Source of the DNA: Syntrophomonadaceae bacterium
GTDB taxonomy: Bacteria > Bacillota > Ch66 > Ch109
Direction of reading: 5' to 3'
Length of the DNA: 9,158 nt
NCBI GenBank assembly: GCA_012512295.1
Contig: JAAZDI010000233.1
Location: 1-9,158, forward strand
Below, one piece after another: positions 6,003 through 9,158 of the stretch. The notes under the pieces are model-generated. The model saw nothing but the letters and a program-made list of their open reading frames with translations, had not been told where the DNA came from and searched no databases. The number at the start of each line of letters is the position of its first letter. Positions within the stretch are counted from its first letter, which is position 1. The translations under genes and the position numbers were made by a program.

Positions 6003-6403
6003 TGTATTCACAAAAGGTTATGGATCATTTTATGAATCCACGCAACGTCGGGAACCTGGCTATACCTGATGGGGTGGGGGAAGTAGGCAATTCAGTCTGC
6101 GGCGACATCATGCATATAGAAATTAAAGTAAAAGATAACGTTATTGAAGATATAAAATTTAAAACATTTGGGTGTGCTGCCGCTATTGCGACCTGCAGCA
6201 TGGTAACGGAAATGGTTAAGGGCAAGACACTCGAGGAAGCGGAAAAGATTACTAACCGTACGGTAGCGGAAGCTTTGGATGGGCTGCCCCCGGTAAAAAT
6301 GCACTGCTCCAACTTGGCCGCCGAGGCCCTGCACGAGGCAATTAAGGATTATTTTGCGCACCAGCAGAATTCTCCATCTACTAACAACTCAAGGGGCACT
6401 TAA
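6002..6403 (+). CDS. iscU: Iron-sulfur cluster scaffold protein IscU (NifU N-terminal type)
   Basis: Scaffold on which IscS sulfur and iron form a [2Fe-2S] cluster before transfer to target proteins. The 133-residue protein has the three conserved cysteines C33 (GNSVCGD), C58 (FGCAAAIATCS) and C102 (KMHCSNLA), and the conserved Asp35. The motif LPPVK (95-99), the contact site for the HscA chaperone in bacteria that have it, is intact although no hscA or hscB is in the window. The protein lacks the C-terminal domains of full NifU and ends in a polar tail rich in Ser, Asn and Gln. The start overlaps the iscS stop by one base, with a GGGGGAG stretch just upstream within iscS. Confidence 0.95.
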   Translation: MYSQKVMDHFMNPRNVGNLAIPDGVGEVGNSVCGDIMHIEIKVKDNVIEDIKFKTFGCAAAIATCSMVTEMVKGKTLEEAEKITNRTVAEALDGLPPVKMHCSNLAAEALHEAIKDYFAHQQNSPSTNNSRGT

Positions 6404-6426
6404 CCTTCTTTAAATATGTAACCCTG

Positions 6427-6432
6427 GATAAT
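6427..6432 (+). promoter_or_regulatory. Weak -10-like box in the iscU-metY gap
   Basis: GATAAT matches the -10 consensus at 5 of 6 positions, 26 bases before the metY start, but no recognisable -35 box stands upstream. The 55-base gap has no convincing terminator (AAGG/CCTT at 6391-6407 pairs only four bases), so read-through from iscU is the simpler reading. Confidence 0.2.
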
Positions 6433-6445
6433 GAAAATAAATAAT

Positions 6446-6451
6446 AGGGGG
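6446..6451 (+). promoter_or_regulatory. Ribosome binding site that decides the metY start
   Basis: AGGGGG stands 7 bases before the ATG at 6459 and only 4 bases before the in-frame GTG at 6456. The spacing favours ATG. Confidence 0.65.
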
Positions 6452-6458
6452 AATTGTG

Positions 6459-7751
6459 ATGAGCCAACGCCAGTACAAATTTGATACCCTGCAGGTCCAT
6501 GCAGGCCAAAAACCTGATCCCACCACCGGAGCGCGGGCAGTGCCGATCTATCAAACTACATCTTATGTTTTTAAAGATGCTGACCATGCGGCCAGACTTT
6601 TTGCCCTGGAGGAAGCCGGTAATATATACACCAGAATGATGAATCCAACCACTGATGTCTTTGAACAAAGATTGGCTGCCCTGGAAGGTGGTGTCGCCGG
6701 GTTGGCTCTGGCCTCCGGCTCAGCTGCCATCACTTATTCGATCATGAATATTGCCGGTGCCGGCGATGAAATAGTGGCCGCAAGCACCCTTTACGGCGGA
6801 ACTTATAACCTATTCCAATATACGCTGCCGAAATACGGCATTAAGACAGTGTTCATTGATCCGGACGAGCCGGAGAACTTCAGAAAGGCCATCACTGAAA
6901 AAACAAAGGCCATTTTCATAGAAAGTATCGGAAATCCGGGCATTAATATTATCGATATTGAAGCTGTAGCCAAAATTGCTCATGAAAATGGTTTACCTTT
7001 GATTATGGACAACACTTTTGCCACCCCCTATTTGCTGCGGCCTATCGAGTACGGGGCAGATATCGTGGTGCATTCAGCAACTAAATTTATTGGGGGACAT
7101 GGTACATCAATTGGTGGGGCGATAGTGGATAGCGGCAAATTTGATTGGATCGGCAGCGGTCGCTTCCCGGGGCTGACTGAACCGGACCCAAGTTACCATG
7201 GGATAAGGTATGCAATTGATGTGGGGGCTGCGGCATTTGTGACGAAAGCCAGGGTACAGCTATTGAGGGACACCGGAGCTGCCCTGAGCCCGTTTAATTC
7301 GTTTCTTTTTCTCCAAGGTTTAGAGAGTCTTTCTTTAAGAGTGGAGCGACACGTCAGTAACGCTCGCAAGATTGCGGAATGGCTTAATGATCATCCTCTC
7401 GTTTCCTGGGTGAATTATCCCAGTCTACCGGGCAATAAGTACTATGATTTAGCCCAAAAGTATTTGCCACGGGGCGCCGGTTCTATATTCACTTTCGGGA
7501 TAAAGGGTGATCTAGAGACTGCCAAACGCTTCATTAACAGTCTAGAACTTTTCTCTTATTTGGCCAACGTAGCTGATGCCAAATCGTTGGTTATTCACCC
7601 GGCCACTACGACTCATTCGCAGTTAAGCGAGAAAGATCAGAAGAGGGCTGGAGTAACCCCGGACCAAATTCGTTTATCAATCGGTTTGGAGGATGTTGAA
7701 GACCTGATCTTTGACCTGGATAATGCCCTTGCAAAAGCGGTAGGAAAGTAA
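6459..7751 (+). CDS. metY: O-acetylhomoserine sulfhydrylase (O-acetylhomoserine aminocarboxypropyltransferase)
   Basis: PLP enzyme of the Cys/Met metabolism family that turns O-acetylhomoserine and sulfide directly into homocysteine. The 430-residue length is typical of MetY and longer than the roughly 380-400 residues of MetB/MetC/MetZ. The N-terminus FDTLQVHAGQKPDPTTGARAVPIYQTTSYVF is a family hallmark, here shown by residues 8-18 and 25-38. Y58 and R59 (NIYTRMMNPT) bind the cofactor phosphate, D184 (IMDNTFATP) contacts the ring nitrogen, and K209 in VHSATKFIGGHG is the Schiff-base lysine. It pairs with the acetyl-type MetA at 1488, giving a two-step direct sulfhydrylation route. It lies 55 bases after iscU on the same strand and converges with the AraC-type gene, with 29 bases between the two stops. 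Methionine gamma-lyase is less likely given length and context. Confidence 0.95.
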   Translation: MSQRQYKFDTLQVHAGQKPDPTTGARAVPIYQTTSYVFKDADHAARLFALEEAGNIYTRMMNPTTDVFEQRLAALEGGVAGLALASGSAAITYSIMNIAGAGDEIVAASTLYGGTYNLFQYTLPKYGIKTVFIDPDEPENFRKAITEKTKAIFIESIGNPGINIIDIEAVAKIAHENGLPLIMDNTFATPYLLRPIEYGADIVVHSATKFIGGHGTSIGGAIVDSGKFDWIGSGRFPGLTEPDPSYHGIRYAIDVGAAAFVTKARVQLLRDTGAALSPFNSFLFLQGLESLSLRVERHVSNARKIAEWLNDHPLVSWVNYPSLPGNKYYDLAQKYLPRGAGSIFTFGIKGDLETAKRFINSLELFSYLANVADAKSLVIHPATTTHSQLSEKDQKRAGVTPDQIRLSIGLEDVEDLIFDLDNALAKAVGK

Positions 7752-7780
7752 TCGGGTTCCCGTAACTCATAACATGGTTT

Positions 7781-8644
7781 TTATTTCTTCCTGACCGGAA
7801 TCCAAATTTCACTATAAGCGTAATCCTTTTTATGTTCATCCATTTTTGTAAAAGAAAAAGTAGGGGCATTAATTACTTCGTAATTGGAAGAAGGAAGCCA
7901 TTCTGAATATATTCTTGCCATTGTATTTTGTAAAGTAGAAGGAAATGGCCCTTCGTTTGGAAATACTGCCCAAGTGCCGGCTTCGACCGGCACTTTTTCT
8001 AAGAGATCACTTACTTGATCTTTGGTCGTTAAAACACCTATCAGATGAGTTAAATCCCCTTCTTCTTTTAAAAAATTAGCGTCAGCATCATAAGAAGCAT
8101 TGACGATTTCATAAGGCTCGATATTTTGCAGAGAATGCATTTCTTTTCTTTGTTCGTCCGTTATGCTTTCTGCAAGCTTAACAATCTCGTTATTAACCCC
8201 TTCAAATTGCATGGGAACGCGTTTGCTTACACCGACTAAATTAAATGCTGGTTTTTCTTCAATTCTAAATTCCATCGGAATTCCTCCTTTAACGGTTATT
8301 ACGAATGAAAGTTTGGGGAACGATTTACTCATGCCTTTTTTTATTACATCTGACGGTAAAAACCCACTCCATTTTTTAAAGGCTCGAGTAAAGCCGTCCA
8401 ATGACTGATAACCATATTTGAGAGCAACTTCTGTTACTTTTTCCCCATCTAATAAATCCTTATTTGCTTCCGACAGTTTTCTGTTTTTGATATATTCACT
8501 AAGCGTCAACCCTGAAAGATAAAAGAATATCTTTCTAAAGTGATAGTCAGAAACCCCGGCATATTCAGAAATCATTTCAAGAGATAGGTCATCGGTTAAA
8601 TGGTCTTCAATATAGTCAATCACATGATTTAATTCGCGTAACAT
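7781..8644 (-). CDS. AraC-family regulator with C-terminal GyrI-like effector-binding domain
   Basis: A 287-residue two-domain protein. Residues 1-105 form an AraC-type DNA-binding domain with two helix-turn-helix units: about 20-41 (LSLEMISEYAGVSDYHFRKIF) and about 68-91 (VTEVALKYGYQSLDGFTRAFKKW), closing with SGFLPSDV. Residues from about 122 (MEFRIEEKPAFNLVGVSKR) to the end are a GyrI-like small-molecule-binding domain of the Rob/BmrR kind, including Glu279 in YSEIWIPV near the expected ligand-contact site. The domain order is that of Rob and of Bacillus YdeE-like proteins, which may activate efflux or detoxification genes; the ligand cannot be told from sequence. AAGGGGTG precedes the ATG by 5 bases. 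It stands alone with no transporter or enzyme beside it, faces the opposite way to the sulfur genes, and looks more AT-rich than they do, so recent acquisition is possible but unproven. Confidence 0.88.
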   Translation of the reverse strand: MLRELNHVIDYIEDHLTDDLSLEMISEYAGVSDYHFRKIFFYLSGLTLSEYIKNRKLSEANKDLLDGEKVTEVALKYGYQSLDGFTRAFKKWSGFLPSDVIKKGMSKSFPKLSFVITVKGGIPMEFRIEEKPAFNLVGVSKRVPMQFEGVNNEIVKLAESITDEQRKEMHSLQNIEPYEIVNASYDADANFLKEEGDLTHLIGVLTTKDQVSDLLEKVPVEAGTWAVFPNEGPFPSTLQNTMARIYSEWLPSSNYEVINAPTFSFTKMDEHKKDYAYSEIWIPVRKK

Positions 8645-8726
8645 TATTTCACCCCTTTTCGTACCTCCATAATACCAAAGCTGCTTTAACGATACTCGAC
8701 TTTTTCAACCCCAAAAATATCGACCG

Positions 8727-8744
8727 TTATCCGAAAAGGGATAA
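8727..8744. repeat. Inverted repeat upstream of the AraC-type gene
   Basis: TTATCC (8727-8732) and GGATAA (8739-8744) form a perfect 6-base-pair inverted repeat with a 6-base loop, followed on the plus strand by G and six T. It could be an operator of the AraC-type gene, whose start lies about 80 bases away, or a weak terminator; no plus-strand gene precedes it, which speaks against a terminator. Confidence 0.4.
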
Positions 8745-8861
8745 GTTTTTTACATGTGAGTTTGATTTTATAAATTATTCAAAAAGCTGGATTATAAGAA
8801 TTAACTTCAGATTTCAAGCCGCTAGGCAAGAAAGCGGTGTTACTTTTAATAAATTAAGGTT

Positions 8862-8890
8862 TTGAGTTTAGTGTTTGGCTGCTTTAATAT
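8862..8890 (+). promoter_or_regulatory. Candidate promoter of the small cysteine-rich ORF
   Basis: TTGAGT (8862-8867) and TAATAT (8885-8890) are separated by exactly 17 bases, each matching consensus at 4 of 6 positions. Transcription would begin near 8897, about 45 bases before the preferred start codon and just at the alternative ATG at 8900, which would leave that ATG with almost no leader. Confidence 0.4.
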
Positions 8891-8931
8891 ATTCTAAGAA
8901 TGAGCCTTATTGCATCCGGGAAGATGGAATT

Positions 8932-8937
8932 AGGGGG
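8932..8937 (+). promoter_or_regulatory. Ribosome binding site that fixes the start of the small cysteine-rich ORF
   Basis: AGGGGG lies 7 bases before the ATG at 8945. The in-frame ATG at 8900 has no such site, so the shorter 64-residue product is preferred. Confidence 0.7.
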
Positions 8938-8944
8938 AATATGT

Positions 8945-9139
8945 ATGGGCTCTGCTTTTAGGTGTGTAGTAATAACCGATTGTTATAATTTTGTTTTCGA
9001 TACTACCGGCAAAGTATTAACTAATGATTTTTGTAAAAATTGTCCTAATTACGGAGAACCAAAAAAGTGTGACGGTAAATTAGACCCCCTCATTTTAATG
9101 AGGCTGATAAGAGATTACGAACATTTGCTTAAGTATTAA
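8945..9139 (+). CDS. Small cysteine-rich protein of unknown function
   Basis: I do not recognise this gene. The predicted 64-residue product has five cysteines: C7, C13, C30, C33 and C42. The last three form CxxC-x8-C in NDFCKNCPNYGEPKKCDG, a spacing that could hold zinc or an Fe-S cluster. The N-terminal half (FRCVVITDCYNFVFDTTGKVL) looks like beta strands, and the C-terminal part (PLILMRLIRDYEHLLKY) looks like one amphipathic helix. There is no signal peptide or clear membrane segment. The start at 8945 is chosen for the AGGGGG site; a start at 8900 would add 15 residues (MSLIASGKMELGGIC) and one more cysteine. A 17-base-spaced promoter lies upstream, supporting expression. The nearest gene is the divergent AraC-type regulator; anything downstream is out of view. 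Confidence 0.7.
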   Translation: MGSAFRCVVITDCYNFVFDTTGKVLTNDFCKNCPNYGEPKKCDGKLDPLILMRLIRDYEHLLKY

Positions 9140-9158
9140 GTTGCCGGTGGGTTTATGG

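Larger units (their letters stand above)
8645..8944. other. Divergent intergenic region between the AraC-type gene and the small cysteine-rich ORF
   Basis: About 300 AT-rich bases without a gene. They hold the ribosome binding site of the AraC-type gene (8650-8657, minus), an inverted repeat at 8727-8744, a second one at 8819-8837 (CCGCT/AGCGG, 9-base loop), and a plus-strand promoter at 8862-8890. A minus-strand mini-ORF of eight codons (8670-8644) ends in TAATG overlapping the AraC-type start, but it lacks a ribosome binding site. I see no RNA gene or mobile element here. Confidence 0.5.

Noticed and set aside
7752..7780. Possible bidirectional terminator between metY and the AraC-type gene (CGGG-TT-CCCG, then TTTTTATT)
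   Set aside because: The stem has only 4 pairs with a 2-base loop, and the T run lies 14 bases away from it.
8644..8670. Eight-codon minus-strand leader ORF ending TAATG at the AraC-type start
   Set aside because: It has no ribosome binding site, and such short ORFs are expected by chance.
8819..8837. CCGCT/AGCGG hairpin as a terminator
   Set aside because: There are only 5 pairs with a 9-base loop, no clean T run after it and no gene ending before it.

Overview
The window reads as chromosomal DNA from an anaerobic, low-to-medium GC Firmicute, most likely a member of the Clostridia of the Peptococcaceae or Syntrophomonadaceae kind. The grounds are strong GGGGA/GGAGG-type ribosome binding sites, TTGACA/TATAAT-like promoters, a Clostridia-style IscR-IscS-IscU trio, and an fdhD gene. 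This placement is an inference from gene content; there is no rRNA or other marker gene.

Layout: (1) The left edge holds the start of a minus-strand gene for a small LapA-domain membrane protein, cut by the window. (2) A divergent promoter region of about 160 bp leads into cysK, with a candidate IscR-type operator overlapping the predicted transcription start. (3) Next is metA, a homoserine acyltransferase whose residue Glu111 predicts acetyl-CoA use. (4) Then comes a close-packed plus-strand series: fdhD, nadA, an IscR-like Rrf2 regulator, iscS, iscU and metY. (5) Convergent to metY is a minus-strand AraC-family regulator with a C-terminal GyrI-like effector-binding domain. (6) After a divergent spacer of about 300 bp comes a small unrecognised cysteine-rich protein of 64 residues.

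The central genes share a sulfur theme. CysK and MetA/MetY assimilate sulfide into cysteine and homocysteine. IscS takes sulfur from cysteine as a persulfide and IscU builds Fe-S clusters with it. NadA is an Fe-S enzyme, FdhD is a sulfurtransferase known in E. coli to take sulfur from IscS, and the Rrf2 protein probably senses Fe-S status. There is no CRISPR array, phage, transposon, tRNA or rRNA that I can see.

Most of the window is recognisable core metabolism. The points most worth a second look are the IscR-type palindrome at cysK, the acetyl-type MetA residue, the altered cysteine motif of FdhD, the imperfect direct repeat between cysK and metA, and the small cysteine-rich ORF at the right edge. 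I do not see a convincing undescribed multi-gene system.
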